Source of the DNA: MADRE2 sp964397015
GTDB lineage: Bacteria; Desulfobacterota; Desulfobacteria; Desulfobacterales; Desulfobacteraceae
Direction: 5' to 3'
NCBI GenBank assembly: GCA_964397015.1
Contig: CAYNHL010000032.1
Location: forward strand, 1-30,075
DNA length: 30,075 nucleotides
In this document: positions 15,392-23,139 of the stretch, piece by piece
Position numbering within the stretch: the first letter of the stretch is position 1
How the letters are laid out: the number at the start of each line of letters is the position of its first letter
Translations under genes and position numbers: made by a program
Notes under the pieces: model-generated
Told to the model about the DNA's origin: nothing
The model's input: the letters and a program-made list of their open reading frames with translations, nothing else
Databases searched by the model: none

Positions 15392-16528
15392 ATGTTTAAA
15401 GAACTCGAACTCGGCCCAAAGCAAAGTACGACCGTTGCCGCTGCGGTTACGCTGGGAGCAGGGCTGGTACTTCTGGCGGTTTCAGGTGCGACCCTGTGGG
15501 GACTTGCGCTCTTTGTCGGCGCTTTTCAGAATATATTTCTGCCGCCCATAGTTGCGGGCATCCTGGCCATGCTGTTACGACCATATTACAACTTGCTGGT
15601 CAAGGCCTGCCGCGGATCCCAGGCCGGGGGCCTGGTTCTGTTTTTTCTTTTCGCACTCATTCCCCTGGGTGTCTTTATCTGGTTCGTCAGCGTTTTTGCA
15701 GCCAATCAATTGCTCCAGCTGTTCGAAGATTTGCCGTCCATACTCAACAAAATGCTTGAGTCGGGTCAGTCTCTTTGGCCGCAAATCACCGCTCTGCTGG
15801 AGAAGTACGGGCTGATGTCCGAGTTCGACAACCTGGTCAAGGATCCCGTTGAAATGGTGGCCAATGTGCTCCGGGCTTCGTGGGAGCGCATGCTGCAACC
15901 CATTGCTCAGATGTTTCAGTCCGTGGTGGGATTGTTCGCCTGGGCTGTACTTCCACTCTATTTAGCCTTCTTTCTCAAGGCCAGACCATTCAAACCCGAG
16001 CAGATTAGTGAATTTTTACCGTTTTTAAAGAAGGAAACCAGAGAAGACGTTATCTATCTGTTCGATCAGTTCATCGGTATCCTCCTGACGTTTTTCCGTG
16101 GACAGATCATCATCGCACTGGCCCAAGGCATCCTTTTTGCCATAGGGTTTACCCTGGTTGGGCTTCCATACGGTATCCTTATAGGCATTATGCTGGGACT
16201 GCTCAACATTATACCCTACCTTGGAAGCATCGTAGGTCTATGCGTTGCGCTGCCGCTGGCCTATTTCGGCGATGATGGAGGTATCTTGCGGGTGGCGATG
16301 ACGCTTGTCGTATTCGGTGCGGTACAGACAATTGAAGGCTATTTTCTCACTCCAAAAATCATGGGCGATCGCACTGGCCTGCATCCGGCACTCATCATCT
16401 TCGCGGTCTTCTTCTGGGGCGTCGCACTCGGTGGCATCATCGGTATGATACTTGCTATCCCTTTAACTGCCTTTGCCGTGGTGTTCTGGAGGTTGTTGAA
16501 AAAGAAGTATATTGCGGAAGTAGTGTAA
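15392..16528 (+). CDS. AI-2E family transporter (TqsA/PerM-like membrane protein)
   Basis: Predicted 378-residue inner-membrane protein of the AI-2E transporter family. The layout is typical: hydrophobic segments near 15-60 (TLGAGLVLLAVSGATLWGLA; FQNIFLPPIVAGILAMLLRP), a pair near 75-105, and a long amphipathic middle (LLQLFEDLPSILNKMLESG). C-terminal membrane helices follow, carrying the family's conserved FIGILLTFFRGQIIIALAQG, GLPYGILIGIMLGLLNIIPYLGS and TPKIMGDRTGLHPALIIFAV. Members export autoinducer-2 or act as ion antiporters or permeases; the substrate cannot be told apart from sequence. AGGAAG lies 5 bases upstream of ATG 15392. It has its own promoter and no evident operon partner. 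Confidence 0.93.
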   Translation: MFKELELGPKQSTTVAAAVTLGAGLVLLAVSGATLWGLALFVGAFQNIFLPPIVAGILAMLLRPYYNLLVKACRGSQAGGLVLFFLFALIPLGVFIWFVSVFAANQLLQLFEDLPSILNKMLESGQSLWPQITALLEKYGLMSEFDNLVKDPVEMVANVLRASWERMLQPIAQMFQSVVGLFAWAVLPLYLAFFLKARPFKPEQISEFLPFLKKETREDVIYLFDQFIGILLTFFRGQIIIALAQGILFAIGFTLVGLPYGILIGIMLGLLNIIPYLGSIVGLCVALPLAYFGDDGGILRVAMTLVVFGAVQTIEGYFLTPKIMGDRTGLHPALIIFAVFFWGVALGGIIGMILAIPLTAFAVVFWRLLKKKYIAEVV

Positions 16529-16565
16529 CCAAAATCCTGCAAAACGTATAGGGCGAAATTCCTTA

Positions 16566-16594
16566 TTGACAGCGATAAAAATATATCCTATTAC
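16566..16594 (+). promoter_or_regulatory. Candidate sigma70 promoter for the sensor pair
   Basis: Perfect -35 TTGACA (16566-16571), 17-base spacer, TATTAC (16589-16594). It lies about 160 bases upstream of the first sensor gene, leaving a long untranslated leader in which nothing else was recognised. Confidence 0.5.
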
Positions 16595-16736
16595 CATAGT
16601 CATGCACTGAATTAGACTCATTATTTTAAACCTATTTGGTTTTTGATTTATATTTGGTTTGCCCGGTACGTTTCATCTCTCTGCCTGACAATGAGCTTGA
16701 ACAATTTTTTTTAGTGCACGGATAAAACATTTTTAA

Positions 16737-16746
16737 AAGGGGGTGA
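16737..16746 (+). promoter_or_regulatory. Strong ribosome-binding site that selects a TTG start
   Basis: AAGGGGGTGA matches the anti-16S consensus AAGGAGGTGA at 9 of 10 positions and ends 7 bases before TTG 16754. The in-frame ATG at 16763 is too far away (16 bases), so TTG is the likely start. Confidence 0.65.
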
Positions 16747-16753
16747 GCACACA

Positions 16754-17362
16754 TTGAAACCGATGAAAAAAGCACGGCTTGTCTTATCTGTAATCATTTG
16801 CACAGCGATCTTGATCCCCCCTGCCCTGTCCGAGGATGACACCTTGAGCCCACAGGACTTAAAAATAAAACAGATAGCCGTGGAATGCCGGGATAAAGTC
16901 ACCAAACAACTGGAAAACCTGATCAGCCGCAAAGAACTTACCATTAATCAATTATTTGACACCTTTTATATCCCGATTCCCAACACATCCCCGCAAAAAT
17001 ACAATACTCAATATGATAAATATACGGATCTGTACCTGCAAAACACCCTTGATGAATTCCTGGAACGGGACGGAAAGATCTTATTTGTCGTTGCCGTAGA
17101 TGTGAATGGCTACCTTCCCACTCACAATTCCAGATATTCAAAAAAACTCACCGGAAATGCCCAGATTGATGCCAAGGACAATCGAACCAAACGGATATTC
17201 AACGACCGAACCGGTCTGGCAGCCGCGCGCAACGAAAAAGAACACCTGATTCAAAAATATAACAGGGATACCGGTGAATCCATGGCAGATTTATCTGTCC
17301 CTATTTATATCAAGGGCCGGCACTGGGGGGCCATCAGAATCGGATATTACCGGGATAATTAA
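16754..17362 (+). CDS. Exported single-Cache-like sensor domain protein
   Basis: Predicted 202-residue protein with a signal peptide (KKARLVLSVIICTAILIPPA, cleavage near LSEDD at about 26-28) and nothing but a ligand-sensing domain. The mature part shows blocks seen in the extracellular domain of certain methyl-accepting chemotaxis proteins: KYNTQYDKYTD, VVAVDVNGYLPTHNSRY, NRTKRIFNDRTGLAAARNEK and the closing IYIKGRHWGAIRIGY. There is no membrane anchor after the signal peptide and no output domain, so it should be a free periplasmic protein. The next gene encodes a clear paralogue of this domain with membrane anchors; the two are 25 bases apart and likely co-transcribed. It could be a ligand-binding partner or a competitor for the same ligand. 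The TTG start is supported by its ribosome-binding site. Confidence 0.82.
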   Translation: MKPMKKARLVLSVIICTAILIPPALSEDDTLSPQDLKIKQIAVECRDKVTKQLENLISRKELTINQLFDTFYIPIPNTSPQKYNTQYDKYTDLYLQNTLDEFLERDGKILFVVAVDVNGYLPTHNSRYSKKLTGNAQIDAKDNRTKRIFNDRTGLAAARNEKEHLIQKYNRDTGESMADLSVPIYIKGRHWGAIRIGYYRDN

Positions 17363-17387
17363 CAACAAGATCAAAGGACAAAATACA

Positions 17388-18299
17388 ATGAATTACATTT
17401 CAAGCCGGCTTGGAGTTAAAATTGCTTTAATTGTCAACCTCATGCTGCTTATTGTTATGGCAATCGGCACATATGTCCTGATAACCAAACAGAGTAAAAG
17501 TCTTGAAAATGAAGTCATGGCAAAGGTGAAGATTCAATCCATTGTCGGGGCAAAAATGATCGGAAAAATCATTGAAGAAGCCATTGATAACGGTGTATTC
17601 TCTGTTCAGGATGTTTTTGATGTGGATTATAAGGAAATCGGTCAGTTCGAGCCTCCCAAATATCATACCAAATATGACTTTTATCTTGATAAATCCATCC
17701 TGGGGATTATTGATGAATTTTTAGTGGACCCCAGTGTGGTTTTTGCCGTAGCTGTGGATAGAAACGGATACCTGCCGACACACAACACTCGCTACCAGCA
17801 GCCCATCACCCATGATAAAGAAAAAGATCGTGTGGGCAATCGAACCAAACGTATTTTTGATGACCCAGTTGGCATTAAAGCCGCGCAAAATGAAAAAAAG
17901 GGGTTTGTGCAGGTTTATCATCGAGATACCGGCGTCACCATGTGGGATATTTCCTCTCCCATTTACGTGAAAGGAACCCATTGGGGAGCATTTAGAATCG
18001 GCCTGTCCCTGACTGCCCTGAATAAGATCAAAAATGAGTTCAAAACATCCCTGATCATCATCATGGTTGTGGTTCTAATCGTATCGATTCTGATCACCTT
18101 TTTTACCATTAACCGGGCACTGGCCGTATTGGTGAACCTTACCAACCAGGCAACCGGGCTCTCTTTGGGAAAAAACCTTCACTTTCCCATCAAAAACACA
18201 CGGAACGATGAAATCGGCTCTCTGGAAAAAACACTGGAGCGGATCAGGCAAAGTCTGGTCATAGCTCTTGAAAGAGGAAAGCACAAGCCAAAGAGCTGA
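17388..18299 (+). CDS. Membrane-bound Cache-like sensor with HAMP domain and no output domain
   Basis: Predicted 303-residue membrane sensor. The start at 17388 follows AAAGGAC and gives an N-terminal transmembrane helix (VKIALIVNLMLLIVMAIGTY). Next comes a periplasmic sensing domain containing VAVDRNGYLPTHNTRY, NRTKRIFDDPVGIKAAQNEK and IYVKGTHWGAFRIGL, then a second helix (LIIIMVVVLIVSILITFF) and a HAMP-like linker (residues about 240-295; NDEIGSLEKTLERIRQSL). It stops about 10 residues after the HAMP region. A chemoreceptor or histidine kinase would continue for another 200-300 residues, and no such sequence follows. Either it is a truncated receptor or it signals through a partner. Its sensing domain is a close paralogue of the upstream secreted protein. 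Confidence 0.85.
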   Translation: MNYISSRLGVKIALIVNLMLLIVMAIGTYVLITKQSKSLENEVMAKVKIQSIVGAKMIGKIIEEAIDNGVFSVQDVFDVDYKEIGQFEPPKYHTKYDFYLDKSILGIIDEFLVDPSVVFAVAVDRNGYLPTHNTRYQQPITHDKEKDRVGNRTKRIFDDPVGIKAAQNEKKGFVQVYHRDTGVTMWDISSPIYVKGTHWGAFRIGLSLTALNKIKNEFKTSLIIIMVVVLIVSILITFFTINRALAVLVNLTNQATGLSLGKNLHFPIKNTRNDEIGSLEKTLERIRQSLVIALERGKHKPKS

Positions 18300-18381
18300 C
18301 TATCGAAAAAACTTTCATCCGGAAAGACAGTGACTTAAAAATCATACTCGGGGTTCACAGCGGCTTTTACCGGATAAGTCC

Positions 18382-18410
18382 TTGCAATACACACTCTCGT
18401 GTACTATAGA
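18382..18410 (+). promoter_or_regulatory. Candidate promoter with an inverted repeat in its spacer
   Basis: TTGCAA (18382-18387), 17-base spacer, TATAGA (18405-18410). The spacer contains TACAC-ACTCTC-GTGTA (18388-18403), an inverted repeat placed where a repressor would block RNA polymerase. It lies 94 bases before the DUF2157 gene. The rest of 18300-18503 shows nothing else. Confidence 0.45.
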
Positions 18411-18503
18411 GTCATTGTCAGCAAGTAAATTTTTATTCGTGCCCGCAAAGGGAAAAGGACCTGTCCGATCTTTTTTAAATATCGAAGGCAGGAAGGATAA
18501 GCA

Positions 18504-19580
18504 ATGCAGCTGAAATCAAAAGCTGAGGCTCAACAAAGAGCGGATCAAATTGGATATTTTCAAGCCGAATTAGAAATAATTGAGAAGGAAAACATTTTAT
18601 CTCTCAATGATTCTCAACGGTCTGCCGTCTTCAACTACCACAGCAATCTTATCAAAACCCTCTCAGCAGAATTTGACATCGATGCCGGCAAACGCGAAAA
18701 ACAACTCAGCCTCGGAATGAAAATCGCTTCATTTCTCGGGGCAATTGCTTTAGCCGCCAGTTTATTCTTTCTTTTCTATCAGTTTTGGGGGAAATTTGCG
18801 ACAAACACGCAGGTTTTTATATTATTTGCAGCACCCCTTGTTGTTTTGACTGCCACTATGTATGTCTCTTACAGGGAAAAAACAGGTTATTTCTCCAAAC
18901 TATTTGCGCTGGTAAGTTTTGCCTGCTTTGTCCTCAATCTTTCCATGTTTGGTCAGATATTCAACATCACTCCCTCGGCAAACGCTTTTCTTGTATGGGC
19001 AGTTTTTGCTTTCCTGCTTGCGTACGCTTCAGATGCACGCCTTCTTCTTGCCGCAGGCATCGTTTGTATTTCAGCTTTTTTATCTGCCAAAACAGGGACA
19101 TGGAGCGGATGCTATTGGATCAACTTTGGAGAACGGCCGGAGAACTTTTTCCCGGTGGCACTCATATTGTTCGGGGTGTCATTTCTGCCACACAACAAGT
19201 TTTCCGGTTTTTCAGTTATTTATCGTGTTTTTGCAATGCTTTTGTTTTTTGTTCCGGTCTTGATACTCTCTAACTGGGGTATGATCAGCTACTTGAATAT
19301 TTCCAATAACTCCATTGAAATTATTTATCAGATCGCAGGTTTTCTTTTCAGTGCTGCCGCCATCGGGGCCGGTATAAAAAAATCCTGGCCTGAAATAGTC
19401 AATACCGGCAATGTTTTCTTTACAATTTTTCTTTATACAAAATTCTATGACTGGTGGTGGGACTGGATGCCGAAATACCTTTTCTTTCTGCTTATCGGTC
19501 TTACTGCAATATTGATGTTGTTTATATTGAAAAGGCTTAGAATTTCGACAATAAAAAATGTGCAGGAGGTATCAGTATGA
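18504..19580 (+). CDS. DUF2157 family membrane protein
   Basis: Predicted 358-residue polytopic membrane protein. A soluble helical N-terminus (residues 1-70) is followed by about ten hydrophobic segments: SLGMKIASFLGAIALAASLF, FILFAAPLVVLTATMYVSY, LVSFACFVLNLSMFGQIF, FLVWAVFAFLLAYAS and more, ending in FFLLIGLTAILMLFILKRL. The MFGQIFN stretch and the spacing of the helices fit the DUF2157 family (function unknown). AGGAAGG lies upstream of the ATG. Its stop overlaps the start of the DUF4824 gene by 4 bases (ATGA), so translation of the two is probably coupled. Pairing of these two families is common in bacteria and points to a two-protein membrane complex of unknown role. Confidence 0.88.
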   Translation: MQLKSKAEAQQRADQIGYFQAELEIIEKENILSLNDSQRSAVFNYHSNLIKTLSAEFDIDAGKREKQLSLGMKIASFLGAIALAASLFFLFYQFWGKFATNTQVFILFAAPLVVLTATMYVSYREKTGYFSKLFALVSFACFVLNLSMFGQIFNITPSANAFLVWAVFAFLLAYASDARLLLAAGIVCISAFLSAKTGTWSGCYWINFGERPENFFPVALILFGVSFLPHNKFSGFSVIYRVFAMLLFFVPVLILSNWGMISYLNISNNSIEIIYQIAGFLFSAAAIGAGIKKSWPEIVNTGNVFFTIFLYTKFYDWWWDWMPKYLFFLLIGLTAILMLFILKRLRISTIKNVQEVSV

Positions 19581-20431
19581 AAATACTTTTATCATCCCGC
19601 AGATTTTTTTTGATCGGTTTTATACTGCTTGCGGCTGCCAATATTTTAGTGCTCTCCTTAGTAATCCATAATAGATCCGGAAAGCCCGAATCCCTGACAA
19701 CACTCACCGAGCGGGAATTGCAACTGCCATACCGTATCAACGAAGACAACAGCGGTCTTTCTCTGGTTCTTACCTGGCGGGCATTGGACAAGGAAGATGA
19801 GCATAACGTATACTCCGCCTGGAGGTCTCCTGCCTGGTTCACTGCTGAAAAGTTAGAAGAACTGGGATTTGATCCAAAGGAATACCTGAACTCGACGGGC
19901 CATACAACTTCTTACAAGCTGCCGGTTCCAAAGGAAGTTTTAATTGTCCTTGAAAATGACGGAGAGCACTACAGAAAAGCGGTGAAGCGTGCAACGGCCG
20001 CACTGGAAAAAGAAAAAGAAGCATTCAAGATAAAACCTGCCGACAAAAAGGATCGTAACAATTTAAAAAGAGCAGAAGATCGATTGAAAAACGAGCGGAT
20101 AAAAAAAACTCGTCTCTTCGCAGTTGATGCCGGCCTCGAGCTTGAGAAATTAAGGGATAAGTATCCGGACCAGAGCCGTTTCATAATTGCCAAAGGACTG
20201 GTTGAACCAGGATTTAATTATGATCGTAACAAGAAAAAAGTGTCAGGGGTTATATCAAGACTCAGTATAACAAGTATTCATGTACCACTCAAACATCGTC
20301 GGGTATTTGATTCCATACTGTCTCAAAGAAAATCAACCGGTGGTGACATTGCGACCCCTCGCTTTGAAGCAGATTTGGCTTATGGCAGAAGATTAGAGCC
20401 ATGGATCGTGTCTGTCAAAGAAACGAGATAA
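19577..20431 (+). CDS. DUF4824 family membrane-anchored protein
   Basis: Predicted 284-residue protein with a single N-terminal membrane helix (FFLIGFILLAAANILVLSLV) and a long soluble part outside the cytoplasm. Features matching the DUF4824 family are ERELQLPYRINEDNSGLSLV, LTWRALD, WFTAEKLEELGFDP, LPVPKEVLIVLENDGEHY and the closing RLSITSIHVPL and YGRRLEPWIVSV. A highly charged helical stretch (residues about 130-185) probably forms a coiled coil. It overlaps the DUF2157 gene by 4 bases. A MopB enzyme gene follows 24 bases downstream; whether that gene belongs to the same unit is uncertain, as the spacing is short but the functions look unrelated. Confidence 0.85.
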   Translation: MKILLSSRRFFLIGFILLAAANILVLSLVIHNRSGKPESLTTLTERELQLPYRINEDNSGLSLVLTWRALDKEDEHNVYSAWRSPAWFTAEKLEELGFDPKEYLNSTGHTTSYKLPVPKEVLIVLENDGEHYRKAVKRATAALEKEKEAFKIKPADKKDRNNLKRAEDRLKNERIKKTRLFAVDAGLELEKLRDKYPDQSRFIIAKGLVEPGFNYDRNKKKVSGVISRLSITSIHVPLKHRRVFDSILSQRKSTGGDIATPRFEADLAYGRRLEPWIVSVKETR

Positions 20432-20455
20432 AGTAATGAAAGACGATGAGGAAGC

Positions 20456-22528
20456 ATGGAACCTGCAGCGGACCAGGTAATTCAAACCACATGCGGCATG
20501 TGTTTCTCATGTTGCGGTATCCGGGTTCATTTAAAAAACGGCCGGGCCGTTAAAATTACCGGAGATTCCCAGAGCCCGGTCAATAAGGGAAGTCTTTGTC
20601 CAAAAGCTTTTGCAGCACTCGAAATGGCGTATCATCCGCAGAGGTTGATCTCTCCATTGAAAAGAAAGGGAGCCAGGGGCCATGGCAAATGGGAAGAAAT
20701 ATCCTGGGAGGCCGCGTTTGAATATACTGCAACCCACCTTGGCAGATCCGGACAAAAAGAAGGTCCGCAGAGTGTTGCCGTTATTCAAGGAACGACCAAG
20801 GGGCTTATAGATGTATATACTGAAAGACTGGTCAATGCATTTAAAACACCCAACCTGGCCACATCCGGACATGTCTGCTTTTTACCCCGGTTGTTTGCAG
20901 GAAAAATTACCCACGGGTATTATCCGGTTCCGGATTATGAAGGCGGACCGGACTGTATCCTGGTATGGGGAGCAGATCTTTCCAAAACCCGCATGCCGGA
21001 ACACAAATGGCTTTTGAATGCCATCAAAAACGGCAGCCAATGCATTGTCATCGATCCTGCAAAAACCGCTGCCGCCCAAAAAAGTGCCCTGCATCTTCCC
21101 ATCCTGCCGGGAACCGACCTGGTACTGGCTTTGGGTATGATTCACCTGATCATTTCCGAAAACTTATATGATAAAGATTTTGTAGAAAATTGGTGCATCG
21201 GATTTGAGGAACTCAGAGAGCATGTCATGCCTTGGTCTCTTCAAAAAGTTGCCGGCATCACACAAATCAGCGAAGCGGATATCAGGTCTGCGGCAAGAGC
21301 CTATGCCACGGCTGAAAAAGCCGTTATTCAATGGGGTAACGCCATTGAACACGGGCCCAACAGTTTTGCCACCGCCAGGGCCATCTCTATTTTAAGGGCC
21401 CTGACCGGTCACCTGGACCGCGCCGGATCCGATCTTGAACCTTTGTATCCCATTACCGGCGGCAACAGTGCCAGGGCGACCCTGGCCGACAGGATATCCC
21501 CGGAAATAAAGAAAACCAGCGTCAGTGCATTTAGAAATCACCTGCCCTGGTTCAACCGGGTGCTGCCTGCCGATATCATCCGGGCCGTCCTTACCGAAAA
21601 ACCTTATCCCGTAAGATCCCTCTATATCTGCGGTTCCAATCCCGTAATGACATTCTCCAGGTCACAGCATGCGGTTCAGGCCTTGAAAAAAGTGGATTTT
21701 CTGGCCGTATCCGACCGGTTCATGACACCCACGGCCGCCCTGGCAGATATCATCCTGCCACCGGCCACCTTTCTTGAATATGACAGTGTGATCGCACCGC
21801 CCTATTATCCGTATGCAGGCCTCCAGAAAAAAGCCATCCATGTTGCCGGGGCACTGTCCGATTTTGAAATCACCAACGGCCTGGCCCGTCACCTGGGTCT
21901 CGGGGATCTGTTTTACGACAATATTCAAGATTTTTTTGACATGATCCTGGAACCGTCCGGCCTGACCTTTGACACATTCAAGCAGGTCAGGACCCTTAAA
22001 GGGCTGAAAAAAGAAAAAAAATACCGGGCAAAAGGTTTTTCAACCCCGTCCGGCAAAGTAGAGCTGTTTTCAAAACAATTGCAGGATGCAGGCCTTTCCC
22101 CCCTGCCGGAATATATTGAGCCCTGTCACTGTTCTGCAGAATTTCCCCTGGTCCTTACATGTAACAAATCAGGCGTTTTCAGGCATTCGGACAACCGGCA
22201 GCTGGACCGCCTCAGGTCGGCGCACCCGGAACCTGTTGCCAGGGTACACCCGCAGACGGCCCGACAATTCGGCATTACCGGCAAAAGTCTGATCCGCATC
22301 CGGACTATTGAAGGAACCATCACCCAGAAAGTTCATGTAACAGATAAGATACGGCCGGGTGTGGTCCTGGCTGATTTCGGCTGGTGGTTCCCTGAAAAGG
22401 AGCTGACGAACGAAAACCGGCAGAGCGCCAATATCAATATGCTGACCAGCGATAAAGGCCCTTTTTCTCCTGAAATCGGCTCCACCAATTTCAGGAGTAT
22501 TGCCTGTACCATATCGCCTGCCGGATAA
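20456..22528 (+). CDS. Molybdopterin-dependent (MopB) oxidoreductase, catalytic subunit
   Basis: Predicted 690-residue enzyme of the DMSO-reductase family, cytoplasmic because there is no Tat signal. The [4Fe-4S] ligands are C13, C16, C20 and C48 (CGMCFSCCG ... GSLCPKA). The cofactor-binding blocks follow in order: GPQSVAVIQG, DCILVWGADLSKTRMPEHKW, IVIDPAKTAAAQKS, LPILPGTDLVLALGMIHLI, YICGSNPVMTF, and the C-terminal FGWWFPEKE. Cys141 in SGHVCFLPR sits where the Mo or W ligand is usually found, so a cysteine-ligated metal is likely; this is inferred by position. GAGGA precedes the ATG. No FeS or membrane partner is adjacent, so it may work alone, as acetylene-hydratase-like enzymes do, or with the unpaired FeS subunit at 12790. 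The substrate is unknown. Confidence 0.9.
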   Translation: MEPAADQVIQTTCGMCFSCCGIRVHLKNGRAVKITGDSQSPVNKGSLCPKAFAALEMAYHPQRLISPLKRKGARGHGKWEEISWEAAFEYTATHLGRSGQKEGPQSVAVIQGTTKGLIDVYTERLVNAFKTPNLATSGHVCFLPRLFAGKITHGYYPVPDYEGGPDCILVWGADLSKTRMPEHKWLLNAIKNGSQCIVIDPAKTAAAQKSALHLPILPGTDLVLALGMIHLIISENLYDKDFVENWCIGFEELREHVMPWSLQKVAGITQISEADIRSAARAYATAEKAVIQWGNAIEHGPNSFATARAISILRALTGHLDRAGSDLEPLYPITGGNSARATLADRISPEIKKTSVSAFRNHLPWFNRVLPADIIRAVLTEKPYPVRSLYICGSNPVMTFSRSQHAVQALKKVDFLAVSDRFMTPTAALADIILPPATFLEYDSVIAPPYYPYAGLQKKAIHVAGALSDFEITNGLARHLGLGDLFYDNIQDFFDMILEPSGLTFDTFKQVRTLKGLKKEKKYRAKGFSTPSGKVELFSKQLQDAGLSPLPEYIEPCHCSAEFPLVLTCNKSGVFRHSDNRQLDRLRSAHPEPVARVHPQTARQFGITGKSLIRIRTIEGTITQKVHVTDKIRPGVVLADFGWWFPEKELTNENRQSANINMLTSDKGPFSPEIGSTNFRSIACTISPAG

Positions 22529-22533
22529 AAAAA

Positions 22534-23139
22534 TTAACTGTCCGGGGAGAACGGAACTTTCCACTGGTTATAAAAAACCAGATCATCCAGGGGCTTTCGT
22601 GGTTTTTTAGGGTTTGGATCGGCTGAAAACCCAATGGGCAGGATCGTTTCCACCCTGAACCTGTCGGGAATATCAAGGATTTTTCTGACTGTATCCGAAT
22701 GAGACGGTGTGTAGGTGACGGTATGGAGCCCGGCCGCTTCAAGGGCAAGGATAAGATAACCAACTGCCAGCCATACCGACGGCCGGTAATTAGGGGCACT
22801 GGTATCCGACACCACAACCACGAGAAACAAGGCATCTTCAAGCATAGGCTTTTCCCAGGTATTTCCCATGGCTTTATAGGCCAGACGCTTTTCGTCACTG
22901 ATGGCCCTGTAAAATTGTTTCTCGCCGGTTTCTGCAGCTTTCCGTACCCCGGCCTTGATTTCGGGATCATCGATAATCAAAAACTGCCAGGGTTGTTTAT
23001 TGGAGCCGGAAGGGGCCTGCCCGGCCATTTTCAGCGCTGCCAGGATCTGTTTGAGTGCGGGCTTTTCCTGTGTGAATTTCCGGACTGTTTTCCGCTGTTT
23101 TGCCAGTTTGAACAATATATCCGCAGACTCGTCCATCAT
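22534..23139 (-). CDS. Nitroreductase, iodotyrosine-deiodinase-like subfamily
   Basis: Predicted 201-residue FMN enzyme. RKTVRKFTQEKP (16-27) and APSGSNKQPWQFLII (42-56) are the phosphate- and flavin-binding segments of nitroreductases. The middle follows the iodotyrosine deiodinase branch. EKQFY (73-77) followed by TWEKP (94-98) supplies Glu73, Tyr77 and Lys97, equivalent in order and spacing to the Glu-Tyr-Lys triad that grips the halotyrosine zwitterion in the animal enzyme. Members remove halogen reductively or reduce related aromatics. The start overlaps the TctA stop by 4 bases (ATGA), so it is translationally coupled and is the last gene of the transporter operon. It ends 5 bases from the convergent MopB gene. 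BluB or a generic nitroreductase are less likely alternatives. Confidence 0.88.
   Translation of the reverse strand: MMDESADILFKLAKQRKTVRKFTQEKPALKQILAALKMAGQAPSGSNKQPWQFLIIDDPEIKAGVRKAAETGEKQFYRAISDEKRLAYKAMGNTWEKPMLEDALFLVVVVSDTSAPNYRPSVWLAVGYLILALEAAGLHTVTYTPSHSDTVRKILDIPDRFRVETILPIGFSADPNPKKPRKPLDDLVFYNQWKVPFSPDS

Noticed and set aside
22505..22552. Possible terminator CCGGA...TCCGG between the convergent MopB and nitroreductase genes
   Set aside because: Only a 5-6 bp stem overlapping both gene ends; too weak to call.
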